Assembly (NCBI GenBank): GCA_033127725.1
Contig: AP026798.1
Location: 372,001 to 436,000 of the forward strand
Direction of reading: 5' to 3'
Length of the DNA: 64,000 nucleotides
From: Bombiscardovia nodaiensis
GTDB lineage: Bacteria > Actinomycetota > Actinomycetes > Actinomycetales > Bifidobacteriaceae
Under the pieces are notes generated by a model, which had not been told where the DNA came from, searched no databases, and saw only the letters and a list, made by a program, of their open reading frames with translations. A program made the position numbers and the translations under genes. How positions within the stretch are numbered: the stretch's first letter is position 1; each line of letters starts with the position of its first letter. Of this stretch, positions 17,026 through 25,693 are shown piece by piece.

Positions 17026-18168
17026 GTGAAAGCACAAGCCCAGAAGCCCCGGTCTGTCGGCGAAGTGCGACCAGCCACAGACCGTGTGCTCCTGGCAGAT
17101 GTGGCGCGTGAAGCGGGCGTTGCCGTGTCCACCGTCTCTCGCACCTTCGCCAAGCCCGGGCGCGTGAACGTCCAGACCGCAGAGCACATCCGGCAAGTGG
17201 CTCTAAAGCTCGGCTACCAGCCCCGACCCAGCAGCGACGAGCCTGCTTCCGCAGCGCAGGAAGGAGAGCAGCAGACCCAGGCCCACGGTCGTCACGGCAT
17301 GCTGGCATTCCTGGCGCAAGACACGGCCGACGGCATTTCTTCGCAGATTTTGAAGGGCGCACAGAGCGAGGCGCTCGCCGCGGGCAGTGCGGTCTGCATC
17401 TTGGAAACTGGACCCAATGCTGCGCGCTCGGAGAGTCTGCTCAACCTGCTCTCCCGGCGGGCTGACGGCATTATTATTGCCAGTGACCAGCTCAAGGCCG
17501 AGTCCATTCGTCGGGTGGCCAGGCGGCTGCCCACCGTAGTGCTCAACCGGCCGGTGGAGGGCGTGCTCAGCATTGTGCCCGACCCGACTGTGGGCCTGGC
17601 GCGGGCCCTGCTCATGCTCAAGCGCTTTCACCTGCGCTCGTTGGTGTATGTGGCCGGGTCGAGCGGCCTGTGGGCCAACCAATCGCGCTGGTCCTGCATA
17701 GAAAAGCTGGGCCTGCGCCTGGGCTTTAGCGTGCGCAAAATCGGCCCTATGCAGCCCAGCGTTGAGGGCGGCGTGCAGGCGGCTGCGGCCTTGGAGGGCC
17801 AGTTGCCCGACGCGATTATTGCCTACAACGATCAGATTGCCGCCGGGCTGGTGCTCCGCCTGAAAGCAGACGGGTTCAGCATTCCGGGCGATCTGTCGAT
17901 TATCGGCTTTGACAACACGCTGGTTGCGCCCGTCGTCTCGCCTGCCATTACCAGCATTCGCATACCACGCGCCCGCATCGGCCAGGCCGCCGTCGATACG
18001 CTGCTGGGCCGCCCGCTTGCACCCATCGTCAGCACCCGCGAAGCCGAGTTCAAGCAGTGGCTAACCTCTCAAGGCATCTTGGGCATAGACCGCTCAGACC
18101 ACCTCATCCCCGTAGACACCTCCCTCATCATCCGCCGCAGCACCGGTGCTCCCAGCCCCCGAACCTAG
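17026..18168 (+). CDS. LacI-family transcriptional regulator
   Basis: A helix-turn-helix near residue 25 (LLADVAREAGVAVSTVSRTF) and the hinge region VALKLGYQPRP are followed by a periplasmic-binding-protein-like effector domain ending in the typical IIGFDNTLVAPVVSPAITSI segment. The GTG at 17026 is taken as start because GAGG precedes it by 7 nt and the HTH then lies near the N-terminus. An ATG at 16942 would add 28 residues without a ribosome-binding site. At 380 aa it is a little longer than usual because of a Gln/Glu-rich linker after the HTH. Its position directly after the GH2 gene suggests that it senses a sugar released by that enzyme. The coding sequence runs into the CCTAGG repeat cluster, and its stop codon is part of the first repeat. 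Confidence 0.92.
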   Translation: MKAQAQKPRSVGEVRPATDRVLLADVAREAGVAVSTVSRTFAKPGRVNVQTAEHIRQVALKLGYQPRPSSDEPASAAQEGEQQTQAHGRHGMLAFLAQDTADGISSQILKGAQSEALAAGSAVCILETGPNAARSESLLNLLSRRADGIIIASDQLKAESIRRVARRLPTVVLNRPVEGVLSIVPDPTVGLARALLMLKRFHLRSLVYVAGSSGLWANQSRWSCIEKLGLRLGFSVRKIGPMQPSVEGGVQAAAALEGQLPDAIIAYNDQIAAGLVLRLKADGFSIPGDLSIIGFDNTLVAPVVSPAITSIRIPRARIGQAAVDTLLGRPLAPIVSTREAEFKQWLTSQGILGIDRSDHLIPVDTSLIIRRSTGAPSPRT

Positions 18169-18288
18169 GAAGTAACCTAGGAAACCTAGGAAGTTACTTA
18201 GGAAGTTTTTGGGCGAACCTAGGAAAAATTGGCTTGAACCTAGGAAGTTTTTGAGGGAAAGGTTCCTAGGTTACTTCCTAGGTTCGGG
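18158..18288. repeat. Cluster of CCTAGG-centred repeats with a long inverted repeat
   Basis: Within 130 bp the unit AACCTAGGAA (core CCTAGG) occurs five times on the + strand plus one variant ACTTAGGAAG, and twice in inverted orientation. The outer parts 18158-18186 and 18261-18288 are nearly perfect inverted complements of about 27 bp, so the transcript could fold into one long stem with further CCTAGG units in the loop. It begins inside the last codons of the LacI gene and ends about 40 bp before the HD-protein gene. It may be an elaborate terminator, a protein-binding array or an expanded repeat. No match to a known element is recognised. Confidence 0.8.
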
Positions 18289-18330
18289 TTCGGGTTGAGG
18301 CTCGGGTGGGGAGGAAACTAGGATGGAAGT

Positions 18331-19077
18331 ATGATTCCTTCTGTTGAGATGGCCCAGGAGCTGCATAAGAAGTATGCGCCCTCGCAGGCGGCGTATGACC
18401 TGATTCACACCCACTGCGTGATTGTGGCGACGATTGGTAAGGAGCTGGCTCAGCGGGCGAATGCGCGCTATCAGGCGGCGCAAATGCGGGGGGCGAGCGT
18501 GCAGGTGGCGCGGGCCCAAGAGCACCCGCAGGCTCAGTCCGGTGCGGTGGGTGAGCAGGTTTGGCAGTCTGGCGATTCCCTGGAGGCTGCGATTCCCCAG
18601 CGGGAGTTGGACGTGGATTTGGTCTACTTAGGCGGGCTCTTGCACGACATTGGCACCTACAAAATTCTGGCTTCGGACGGCGCTGAAGGGCGGCCGCTGG
18701 CCTTCGATGACCACTACATTCAGCACGGCCTTGCGGGCTACGAATTGCTCAAGGCTGAGGGCGTGGATGAGTCTGTCGCCCAGTTCGCTCGAAACCATAC
18801 GGGAGTAGGGCTCACTCGTGCGCAAGTGGAGGCCGAGCACCTGGATCTGCCGGTGGACGACTACCTGCCGCGCAGTCTGGAGCAGGAGCTGGTCATGTAC
18901 GCGGACAACTACCATTCCAAGCATCAGCCGCCCATTTTCGTCTCCGAGCCCACGGCCGCCAAGCGCACGGCCAAGTTTGGTGAGGAGAATCTGCGCCGCT
19001 GGAAGATGCTGGTGGCCAAGTACGGCGTCCCTGACCTCAAGCCTCTGGCCGAGCAGTACGGCATGGAGATTATTTAG
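18331..19077 (+). CDS. HD-domain phosphohydrolase
   Basis: This 248-aa protein belongs to the HD metal-dependent phosphohydrolase superfamily. The first metal-ligand helix carries H28 in LIHTHCVIV, the diagnostic HD pair is H105-D106 in GGLLHDIGTY, and a later histidine lies in ARNHTGVG. A long polar insert between the first helix and the HD pair (about residues 50-88) is unusual. The C-terminal part (DNYHSKHQPPIF) also fits the family. The substrate, probably a nucleotide or another phosphoester, cannot be told. The gene follows the CCTAGG cluster and faces the ATP-grasp gene. Confidence 0.85.
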   Translation: MIPSVEMAQELHKKYAPSQAAYDLIHTHCVIVATIGKELAQRANARYQAAQMRGASVQVARAQEHPQAQSGAVGEQVWQSGDSLEAAIPQRELDVDLVYLGGLLHDIGTYKILASDGAEGRPLAFDDHYIQHGLAGYELLKAEGVDESVAQFARNHTGVGLTRAQVEAEHLDLPVDDYLPRSLEQELVMYADNYHSKHQPPIFVSEPTAAKRTAKFGEENLRRWKMLVAKYGVPDLKPLAEQYGMEII

Positions 19078-19083
19078 CCTGGA

Positions 19084-19104
19084 CCTAGCTGGGATTGAGC
19101 TAGG
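19084..19104. terminator. Hairpin between the convergent HD and ATP-grasp genes
   Basis: A perfect 7-bp stem, CCTAGCT with AGCTAGG, encloses 7 nt. It overlaps the last codons of the ATP-grasp gene. There is no T-run, so factor-independent termination is uncertain. Confidence 0.4.
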
Positions 19105-20149
19105 GGCGGTTCAGGTAACCGGCGTACCGGCGGGAGAACTCAGCGACCATCCAGGTGTCCTGCCGGTAGAGGCCTTCCGCTCCGCCCCCTGCGCCAGCCG
19201 CGCTCGTTGATTGATCAACGCCAACAAGGCCCGCTTCGCTAGCCTTTAAGGCCTGGAGAAAATTACGCATACCTTGGCGGCCGTAGTCGTAAGGCGCAGC
19301 GCACCAGAGCGGGTTGGCCTCGAGCACAACCGGGCCTTCGCTCGCCGCAGCCCCCGGACCTGCCTCCACAAATGCCAAGTCAACAGCTCCAAAATTGAGC
19401 CCGGTGGTGCGCGCAGCCTGGCTAGCCGCTGCCAGGGCCTGCTCCCGGTGGATAGGGTCAAAAGTGGCACCGTCGAAAACCGAGAGAATCTGCTGGCTGC
19501 CGGCGGGGGAGTGGATGCAGTAGCCCGAGGCTGCAGCGGGCTGACCCTGGCTCACGACCACCCGCCACTCTTCGCTGATTCCATCAACCTGCCCGCTGAC
19601 TTGAATGAGCGAATCGGCTGGCGCGCTCGCCAGGTCAGCCTGGAGCTGGGCGAGCGGGCGACGGGCGGCCCGGAAGGCGCTCACGCGTCCTTGGGCCAGC
19701 TGCGACCAGGGGCGCTCTCCCAGGCCTGCGGGCATCTGTCCCCAGGAGCGAATCTCCTGCGTGGAAGCCACTACAACTGCTCGCCTGGCCAGTTCTGGGG
19801 CGCCTTGGGCCAAGTCTGCCAGCCAGTTGGGGGAGGGCGCAGGCAGGCGGATGGGCTCCAAGCCTTGCGCTCGCAGCCAGGCGTTGTGGGCTATGAGCAG
19901 GCCGGGGGCTATCCAGAGAGCGTCGGCGCTGCCGAGACTGGGCAGGGGAGCTAGTCCCGAAGAAGTTTCCAGCTGCCAGTCAGTTTCCGGGCGGGTCGCT
20001 GGTGATTCTGGTGATTCTGGTGATTCTGGAGTTTGTTGGTTGCCTGCCAACGCTTGAAGGATAGTGTCACTTATCCAGCTTTCGTGGGAGACGACCTGGC
20101 AGGTTTTGGCTCTGTTAGTTGCCTGCTGGACCCTAATATTCCGTGACAT
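19100..20149 (-). CDS. ATP-grasp domain protein
   Basis: This 349-aa protein resembles the small ATP-grasp proteins of the R2K/DUF4343 type. In the second half, NFGAVDLAFVEA and PVVLEANPLWCAAPYDYG match the D...E-x-N magnesium-binding pattern of ATP-grasp ligases. RVSAFRAARRPLAQLQADL precedes a substrate-binding region. The family is linked to peptide or amino-acid ligation and is often annotated only as hypothetical. The protein carries a short Ser-Pro-Glu tandem (three 9-nt units near 20003-20029) in a linker around residue 45. The Bacillus-like neighbours of such proteins are absent and the role here is unknown. Confidence 0.7.
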   Translation of the reverse strand: MSRNIRVQQATNRAKTCQVVSHESWISDTILQALAGNQQTPESPESPESPATRPETDWQLETSSGLAPLPSLGSADALWIAPGLLIAHNAWLRAQGLEPIRLPAPSPNWLADLAQGAPELARRAVVVASTQEIRSWGQMPAGLGERPWSQLAQGRVSAFRAARRPLAQLQADLASAPADSLIQVSGQVDGISEEWRVVVSQGQPAAASGYCIHSPAGSQQILSVFDGATFDPIHREQALAAASQAARTTGLNFGAVDLAFVEAGPGAAASEGPVVLEANPLWCAAPYDYGRQGMRNFLQALKASEAGLVGVDQSTSAAGAGGGAEGLYRQDTWMVAEFSRRYAGYLNRP

Positions 20150-20276
20150 AGTTCACCTTTTGTGGCTTTAGTGGCCTTCCTGCCTTGCCCTGTCAAGGGT
20201 TAAGCGCTTTTTGAGCAAGCGCAAGGTGTTGCCCTATAGGCGCAATATGCGCGTCGATATGCTCCAGTTTAGCTAC

Positions 20277-20291
20277 AGTAATGTCATTACT
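20277..20291. promoter_or_regulatory. Palindrome upstream of the flavoprotein gene, candidate operator
   Basis: AGTAATG-T-CATTACT is a perfect inverted repeat with 7-bp arms about 90 bp before the flavoprotein start codon. It resembles operators of MarR/HxlR-type quinone or redox sensors in general form, but the regulator is unknown. Confidence 0.4.
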
Positions 20292-20379
20292 TCACTTCAG
20301 CGCGGCCTAACGCGCCGAGTGTGTATGTATGTGGTACTCAGCTGCATCGGGCAGCTCCCAGCTCTTTAAGGAGATACTT

Positions 20380-20916
20380 ATGACAACAATCGCAGTATTT
20401 GTTGGATCCCTGCGCAAGGAATCGTTCAATCTCAAGCTCGCTAAGGCTATCGAAAATTTCATGCCAGAGGGTGTGAACTTTGAGTACGCCGATATGAATC
20501 TGCCCCTGTACAACCAGGATCTGGACGGCGATTTTCCTGCGAAGGCCACCGAGCTCAAGCAGCTGGTTGAGCGCGCAGACGGTGTGCTCTTTGTGACGCC
20601 TGAGTACAATCGTAGCTTCCCCGGCGTTTTGAAGAATGCCATTGACTGGGCCTCTCGCCCCTGGGGTCAGTCCTCCTTCACTGGCAAGCCTGCCGCTATC
20701 GTGGGGGCCAGCATGGGTGCCCTCGGCGCAACTCAGGCTCAGGCAGCCCTGCGCAACGTGGCTCTCTTCCTCGACATGAAGCTCATGGGCCAGCCCGAGG
20801 TCTACTTCAACGGCACGACCGGCTTTGACGAGCAGGGCAAGTTGGTTGAGGGCTCCGTGGACTTCATCCGTGGATTTGCTCAGGCTTTCGCCAAGCACGT
20901 AGAGGCTAACCGCTGA
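20380..20916 (+). CDS. NAD(P)H-dependent FMN reductase (flavodoxin-like)
   Basis: This 178-aa protein has the NADPH-dependent FMN reductase fold. The phosphate-binding loop GSLRKESFNLKLAKAI starts at residue 9. The family signature TPEYNRSFPGVLKNAIDW, which contacts the flavin, is near residue 75, and GASMGALGATQAQ follows. Such enzymes reduce flavins, quinones, chromate or azo compounds in the cytosol. The ATG at 20380 has AGGAGA 5-6 nt upstream; an earlier in-frame start at 20329 lacks one. It stands alone, with a palindrome upstream and a strong terminator downstream. Confidence 0.93.
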   Translation: MTTIAVFVGSLRKESFNLKLAKAIENFMPEGVNFEYADMNLPLYNQDLDGDFPAKATELKQLVERADGVLFVTPEYNRSFPGVLKNAIDWASRPWGQSSFTGKPAAIVGASMGALGATQAQAALRNVALFLDMKLMGQPEVYFNGTTGFDEQGKLVEGSVDFIRGFAQAFAKHVEANR

Positions 20917-21025
20917 AATTAGTGGCGAAAAGTCACTAAACCCTTCCAGGAAGCGGCCTATCTGCGGCTGCTGAACTCGTCTGAAAACGGCGCATTGCCG
21001 GGGCGGAAGAGTAGCGAGTGCTAAT

Positions 21026-21073
21026 AAGAAGAGGACGGACTGTGAGCTGGTGCTCAGGGTCCGCCCTCTTCTT
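21026..21073. terminator. Bidirectional terminator between flavoprotein and ABC ATPase genes
   Basis: A 15-bp stem with one mismatch (21026-21040 with 21059-21073) surrounds an inner hairpin TGAGC/GCTCA. The outer arms begin AAGAAGAGG and end CTCTTCTT. It separates two convergent genes. Confidence 0.85.
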
Positions 21074-21112
21074 GTATTTACTTGAATTTGTCTACTATAT
21101 GCGTCGACTCCA

Positions 21113-22192
21113 TTACTTCAGCTGGTAGGTCTGGTCGTAATCGCCTTCGCCGGGGGCATCGACGCTGGCCAGGATGACCGCGCAGTCATGGCGGCGGGCC
21201 GTCTTGGCAAGGAGGGCAAGGATGGTGGAGTTCTCCTCGGAATCGAGGCCGGACATGAGCTCTTGGGCCACCAGCACGTCGCACTCGCAGCAGATAGCGC
21301 GGGCCAGGGCGGCGCGCACGTAGTCAATCCGGCTCAGCTCACGCACCGGTCGCTGCTCGAGGCGCTCGGGGAAGTTCATCTCCTCCAGCAGGTCGCGGGC
21401 CAGGGTGTCCATGGGCTTCAAGAACGTGCGGCCCGAAGCGTCCATGGTGTAGACCGCATTCTCAATGGCGCTCATGTCGGTGCGCAGGGCATCTTGGGCG
21501 AAAATGAGCCCAATCTCATGCCCCCGGTAGTCCGAGGATTCAATCTGACGAATGTCGGTGCCCCGGTAGAGCACATTGCCTTCGGAGGGGGCCATGAGCC
21601 CGCTGACCAGGGCCATGAAGGCCGACAAGTGTTCTGCTGACTGGGCTTGCACGTAATGGGTGCGGCGTACGCGGAAGGCCATGTTCACGTCGTCAAGCAA
21701 GAGCTGGGAGACACCCTTGGAGCGCGGCGCGAGGCTGACGTGCCGCAATTCCAAGACTGGGTAGCCGTTGGGAACAGGGAGGTCGAGCTCGTCTATGTCC
21801 GGTTCCAGGCTGGTCAGAGGATCGTCCTCGTCCTCCTCGTCTTCCACGCTCTCGTCCTCAATAACGACCTTAAACTCAGGACCTTCCTCCTCGGCGGAGT
21901 TTGTGTTGGCCGCTTCTTCATCTTCCTCTTCGCTCTGAGTAGTGGATGTCGATTCGGCCTCCTCCTCAACCGCAGGTTTGGCCTCTGCCTGGGCCGAGGA
22001 GCCCGACTTCGACCTGGGAGTTTGGTGGGTCTGCTCGGCTTCGTTTGCGCTCTGCTCGCCTTTCTGCTCGCTCTGAGCGCCGTGCTCAGCCTTTGTATTC
22101 TGCTCAGCCTTCGTGCCCTGCTTGGCCTCGGTCGTGCTTTCTGCTGACTCTAAAGTCTCGTCCTCGGGTGTGGACTTGTCGCTGCTGCTCAT
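21113..22192 (-). CDS. ABC-transporter ATPase homologue with degenerate motifs
   Basis: The C-terminal 220 residues have the sequence layout of MacB/LolD-type ABC ATPases (LELRHVSLAPRSKGVSQLLL at the start, YRGTDIRQIESSDYRGHEIG in the middle). The catalytic motifs are altered. The Walker A position (about residues 178-190) reads VQAQSAEHLSAF with no GxxGxGKS/T. The signature loop reads RELSRIDYVRAALARAI instead of LSGGQ. The Walker B/DE region reads VLVAQELMSGLDS, and no switch histidine follows VILAS. The first 140 residues are an acidic, Glu/Ser/Ala-rich disordered extension. It overlaps the FtsX-like permease gene by 4 nt. It is probably a non-hydrolysing partner, though decay is possible. 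Confidence 0.8.
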   Translation of the reverse strand: MSSSDKSTPEDETLESAESTTEAKQGTKAEQNTKAEHGAQSEQKGEQSANEAEQTHQTPRSKSGSSAQAEAKPAVEEEAESTSTTQSEEEDEEAANTNSAEEEGPEFKVVIEDESVEDEEDEDDPLTSLEPDIDELDLPVPNGYPVLELRHVSLAPRSKGVSQLLLDDVNMAFRVRRTHYVQAQSAEHLSAFMALVSGLMAPSEGNVLYRGTDIRQIESSDYRGHEIGLIFAQDALRTDMSAIENAVYTMDASGRTFLKPMDTLARDLLEEMNFPERLEQRPVRELSRIDYVRAALARAICCECDVLVAQELMSGLDSEENSTILALLAKTARRHDCAVILASVDAPGEGDYDQTYQLK

Positions 22193-23547
22193 GCTTTCTC
22201 CTTCACGTCAGTTTTGGAAGCCTCGGAAGCCTTGGAATCACTAGTAGAGTCTTGCGCTGAATGCTCGCTGGCTTGCTCGCTGTCACTATTGTCTGCTGCC
22301 TGCTTGCTGGCGACCGGAGCGCTGTCGTAGAGGCGGGAGGTCTTGAAGGCGGCCGCATACAGGCTAGCGGCGATGGCGAGTACTAGGCAGACGATGAGGC
22401 CGGTGCCTGCCACGCGCCAGAGGTTCGAGCCGGTGGGCATTTGACGAATACCGGCCAGGCTGGTGGCAGAGCGCACCGCAGGCGGGCACAGAGCCGTGCC
22501 AAGTCCCATGCCGAGCGCCAGGCCGGGAATGGTCAGTAGGAGGGTCTCTAGGGCCAGTTGCCAGCCAATGCGGGCCTTGGTTACGCCAATGGTGATAGCC
22601 ATGCCCAGCTCGTTGGCTCGCGGCATGAGGCCGAAAGCTAGCCAGACCAGTGCGAGTAGGGCTCCAAAGGCCAGAATTGCTATCAGCATGATGCGAATCT
22701 TGCCTACTTCGTCGTGCAGGGGCTGAACCGAGCGATTGTAGGCATCCAAACTCGGGGAAGTGACCTCGTATTTTTTGCTCGAGAGCCCCGCCTTGCTCAA
22801 GGCCTGCTTAAAGGACCTGTAGGCAGCGGGATTTTGCAGTTGGAAGACAACCTTGAGTTCGTGGCCCTTGTCACCGGGGTCGCTGGCCTGGTCGTAGCCA
22901 TTGCTGGAAAAGTCCGAAAAACTGGAGTAAATAGCGTTGGCGGCCGGCCCGGTGGCGTCCTTGCCTTGAGCTTCGAAAATACCCACGACCTTCATGTCGA
23001 CGCTCTTATCAGCTTCTTTCGCGTTCTCCAGCTTGATGGTGGACCCCACCTTGAGCTTGTTGGCTGCGGCGAGGGGCTGGGAGACCATCACTGAATTGGC
23101 GGAGTTGCCGGAAAAATCAATGTTTTTGCCCTCGGTCTTTGTGACCTTGCCATAGGGGCCTTTGGGCAGGGCTGTGGAGTCGGACAGGCCCACGAGCTGT
23201 AAGTCGGAGGCGGATCCTACCGGCTTGAGGTCAGTAAAGTGGGCGTTCGCGGTCTCGTAGTAGTAGACCGTGAACTGGATGTTGCTCGCCTGGACGGTCT
23301 GAGCGTACTGGGAATATTCCTGCCAACCCAAGGGCTTGGCGGCCTTGCTCGAGCCCTGGTTTTTGGGGTTGATGACGGCATCTACGGCTTGCGACTCGTA
23401 AATTGTGGTCTTGGTAGCCTCGTCTGCCTGCACAATCGTTAAACCAACGACGCAGGACGCGCTCACCGCTATACAGACGATAAGAAACGTGATATTGCGC
23501 GCCTTGTTGCGCGTGACGGCTCTCCATGCGTTTTTCAGGACGAACAT
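22189..23547 (-). CDS. FtsX-like ABC transporter permease
   Basis: This 452-aa protein has the MacB/FtsX topology. One membrane helix near residues 17-40 (ITFLIVCIAVSASCVVGLTI) is followed by an extracytoplasmic domain of about 240 residues. Three more helices lie near residues 285-310, 330-355 and 385-405, including the FtsX-type loop ELGMAITIGVTKARIGWQLA. The Ser/Glu/Ala-rich cytoplasmic tail is charged. It is translationally coupled (ATGA) to the degenerate ABC ATPase downstream. MacB-type systems use ATP hydrolysis for mechanotransmission across the membrane. With this partner the energy source is unclear. Confidence 0.85.
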   Translation of the reverse strand: MFVLKNAWRAVTRNKARNITFLIVCIAVSASCVVGLTIVQADEATKTTIYESQAVDAVINPKNQGSSKAAKPLGWQEYSQYAQTVQASNIQFTVYYYETANAHFTDLKPVGSASDLQLVGLSDSTALPKGPYGKVTKTEGKNIDFSGNSANSVMVSQPLAAANKLKVGSTIKLENAKEADKSVDMKVVGIFEAQGKDATGPAANAIYSSFSDFSSNGYDQASDPGDKGHELKVVFQLQNPAAYRSFKQALSKAGLSSKKYEVTSPSLDAYNRSVQPLHDEVGKIRIMLIAILAFGALLALVWLAFGLMPRANELGMAITIGVTKARIGWQLALETLLLTIPGLALGMGLGTALCPPAVRSATSLAGIRQMPTGSNLWRVAGTGLIVCLVLAIAASLYAAAFKTSRLYDSAPVASKQAADNSDSEQASEHSAQDSTSDSKASEASKTDVKEKA

Positions 23548-23783
23548 GGCATCCTTTCCACCTCATGCGCCTGCCTGCGCCTGAATCTCGGGCTTTTCAG
23601 ACGGGCGGCGACTTACCTACTTGCTGCCTCAATAGTACGAGCTTCAGTCTATCTGTTCGTGCTCCCAAAGCTGGTGAACAGCTTATGGCAGCATTCTGGG
23701 ATTTGTCTGAAAGTTCTCTGAACGAGTCTACTGGCCAGCGCGAAATATAGGGGAGTGGGCAGCAGATAGGTGCTGCGCAATAC

Positions 23784-23818
23784 AAGAGCCCAGCACCGAC
23801 TAGCAGTGCTGGGCTCTT
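23784..23818 (-). terminator. Terminator after the DHA2 exporter gene
   Basis: A perfect 13-bp stem (23784-23796 with 23806-23818, arm AAGAGCCCAGCAC) encloses a 9-nt loop, directly downstream of the DHA2 gene on the minus strand. Confidence 0.8.
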
Positions 23819-23842
23819 GGGGTAACTCAACGATTGGCGCTC

Positions 23843-25357
23843 TTACGCCTGGGCTGGCTCGCTGACCGCTTGCTCGGCGGCAGGATGGTCGGCCGCGTGC
23901 GAGAAGTTCTTAATCTTGAGCGAAACCAGGAGTGCCACCACAATCAGCACCACCACGAACCACAGGCCCAAATGCATGCCCGAAGTAAAAGCCTGGGCAG
24001 GAGAGGCACCGGTGGCGTGGGATTCGCCGATAGCCAGCAAGCTGGTCGTGACGGCTGTGGCAACAGCGCCGACGATCTGCTGCATGGTGTTGATAATGGT
24101 GGAGCCATCGCCAGACTGCATAGGGCTTAAGGAGTTGAGCGCGTAAGTCTGGGCGGGCGACATGGCCAGCGGGCAGCCAACCATCATCACAATATGGGCG
24201 GCCACCACGAACCACAGGGGGCTGTGGGAGGTGGTGAAGAGCAGCATGAGCGCGCCGACGAGAGCGATAGCAAAGCCGCAGCGGACCGGCAGTTTAGCGC
24301 CGAAACCGTCGTAGAGCTTGCCAGCGATGGCGGACACACCGGCGTTGACCACGCCGCCGGGCAGCATGAGCACGCCAGTTAAGGCAACTGCCACCAGGAG
24401 CCCGCGCTGGAAGTACTGGGGCAGAAGGTACATGGCCGCTAGGATGACTGCAAAGTCAAGCATGACCAGGATAGCGCCAGAGCGGAAGGCTTCGATGCTG
24501 AAAATGCGCAAGTTGAGCACTGGTTGCTCCAGGTGGAGCTGGCGGCGGGCGTAGAGGACCAGGGCCACGATAGCGACGACCAGAATCACCAGCGTGACCG
24601 GCGAGAGCCAGCCGTACTTCGAGGCCAGGCTGACACCAGCGACTAGGCCACCAAAGCCCACAATTGAGCCCAGAATCGAAAGCAGATCCACATGCGGGCG
24701 CGTAATCTGGCCCACATTCTTCAGGAAGAAAATGGAGAAAATCAGTGCTATTACCAGGAAGGGTGTGAAGAACCAGAAGACCCAGTTCCAGGAGAGCTTG
24801 CCCAGGATGATGCCGGTGAGGGTGGGGCCGATGGCTGGCGCGAACATAATCACGAGCGCGCACATGCCCATGACCGTGCCCAGCTTAGCGGGGGGGAAAA
24901 TCAGCATGGCGACCGTGAACATGAGCGGCAGGACTAGACCGGTGCCGATGCCCTGAATCAGGCGGCCGACCAGCAGAACAGCGAAGCTGGGCGCTAGGGC
25001 CGAGATGACCGAGCCGAGCAAGAAGGCCAGAAGGCCGAAAATCACGGTTTGACGGGTGGTGAACCACTTGCCGATAAGGCTGGAGAAGGGCAGTACTATG
25101 CCGATAACGAGCATGTATCCGGTAACCAGCCACTGGGCGGTGGCGTTGGGGATCTTAAAGAATTCCATTAAATTAGGCAGGGCTATGTTGAGCGAAGTCT
25201 CACTCAGCATCCCTACAAAAGCGCCAATCATCAAAGCTGCAATAGCTAACCAAGGGTGCGCTACGGGCACCGGTGATGGGGCCGCCTTGTGGGCACTCGC
25301 GCCGGACGAACCGGTGGGTACTTTGGTGGAAGCAGGCATACTTGTCTGTTTACTCAC
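23843..25357 (-). CDS. MFS drug exporter, DHA2 (EmrB/QacA) family
   Basis: This 504-aa protein has about 14 membrane helices. Motifs typical of DHA2 are LNIALPNLMEFFKIP at the first helix, WLVTGYMLVIGIVLPFSSLI, GRLIQGIGTGLVLPLMFTV (motif B region) and APAIGPTLTGIIL (motif C). It is expected to expel cationic or hydrophobic compounds with proton antiport. The GTG at 25357 is taken as start because AGGAG lies 7 nt upstream; an ATG 21 nt earlier overlaps that site. A MarR-type regulator gene lies 336 bp upstream on the same strand, with a terminator between, so the exporter probably has its own promoter in that gap. Confidence 0.92.
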   Translation of the reverse strand: MSKQTSMPASTKVPTGSSGASAHKAAPSPVPVAHPWLAIAALMIGAFVGMLSETSLNIALPNLMEFFKIPNATAQWLVTGYMLVIGIVLPFSSLIGKWFTTRQTVIFGLLAFLLGSVISALAPSFAVLLVGRLIQGIGTGLVLPLMFTVAMLIFPPAKLGTVMGMCALVIMFAPAIGPTLTGIILGKLSWNWVFWFFTPFLVIALIFSIFFLKNVGQITRPHVDLLSILGSIVGFGGLVAGVSLASKYGWLSPVTLVILVVAIVALVLYARRQLHLEQPVLNLRIFSIEAFRSGAILVMLDFAVILAAMYLLPQYFQRGLLVAVALTGVLMLPGGVVNAGVSAIAGKLYDGFGAKLPVRCGFAIALVGALMLLFTTSHSPLWFVVAAHIVMMVGCPLAMSPAQTYALNSLSPMQSGDGSTIINTMQQIVGAVATAVTTSLLAIGESHATGASPAQAFTSGMHLGLWFVVVLIVVALLVSLKIKNFSHAADHPAAEQAVSEPAQA

Positions 25358-25623
25358 GATTATTCTCCTCTTCCTCATAACGAGACAGCTTGCTATGTTA
25401 GGGAGAATTTTTCGTTTTCGTAAGTTGGCGAGTCTAAATTGTTGACTTTGTCACGTTTTGCTGGATGGGCAGGCAGTCGCTTGGGGTGCTCAATTTGCTA
25501 GAAAATGCAGGGTGTTAAGACAGGTAAAACTGACTGGGAACGTGCCTTATATGCCGACATCTCCGACGGCTTCATGTGGCTAGTATTGGGCTCCAGCCCT
25601 TCAACTGAGCGCAATAGGGCAGA

Positions 25624-25659
25624 CAAGAGGGGCCCTTCTCTTTGGACGAGCCCCTCTTG
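25624..25659 (-). terminator. Terminator after the MarR-type gene
   Basis: A 10-bp perfect stem (CAAGAGGGGC with GCCCCTCTTG) encloses a 16-nt loop, 35 bp downstream of the MarR-type gene. Confidence 0.7.
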
Positions 25660-25693
25660 CTGGTATGGAAGCTTGCGCTGCGCCGGGCGGAAA

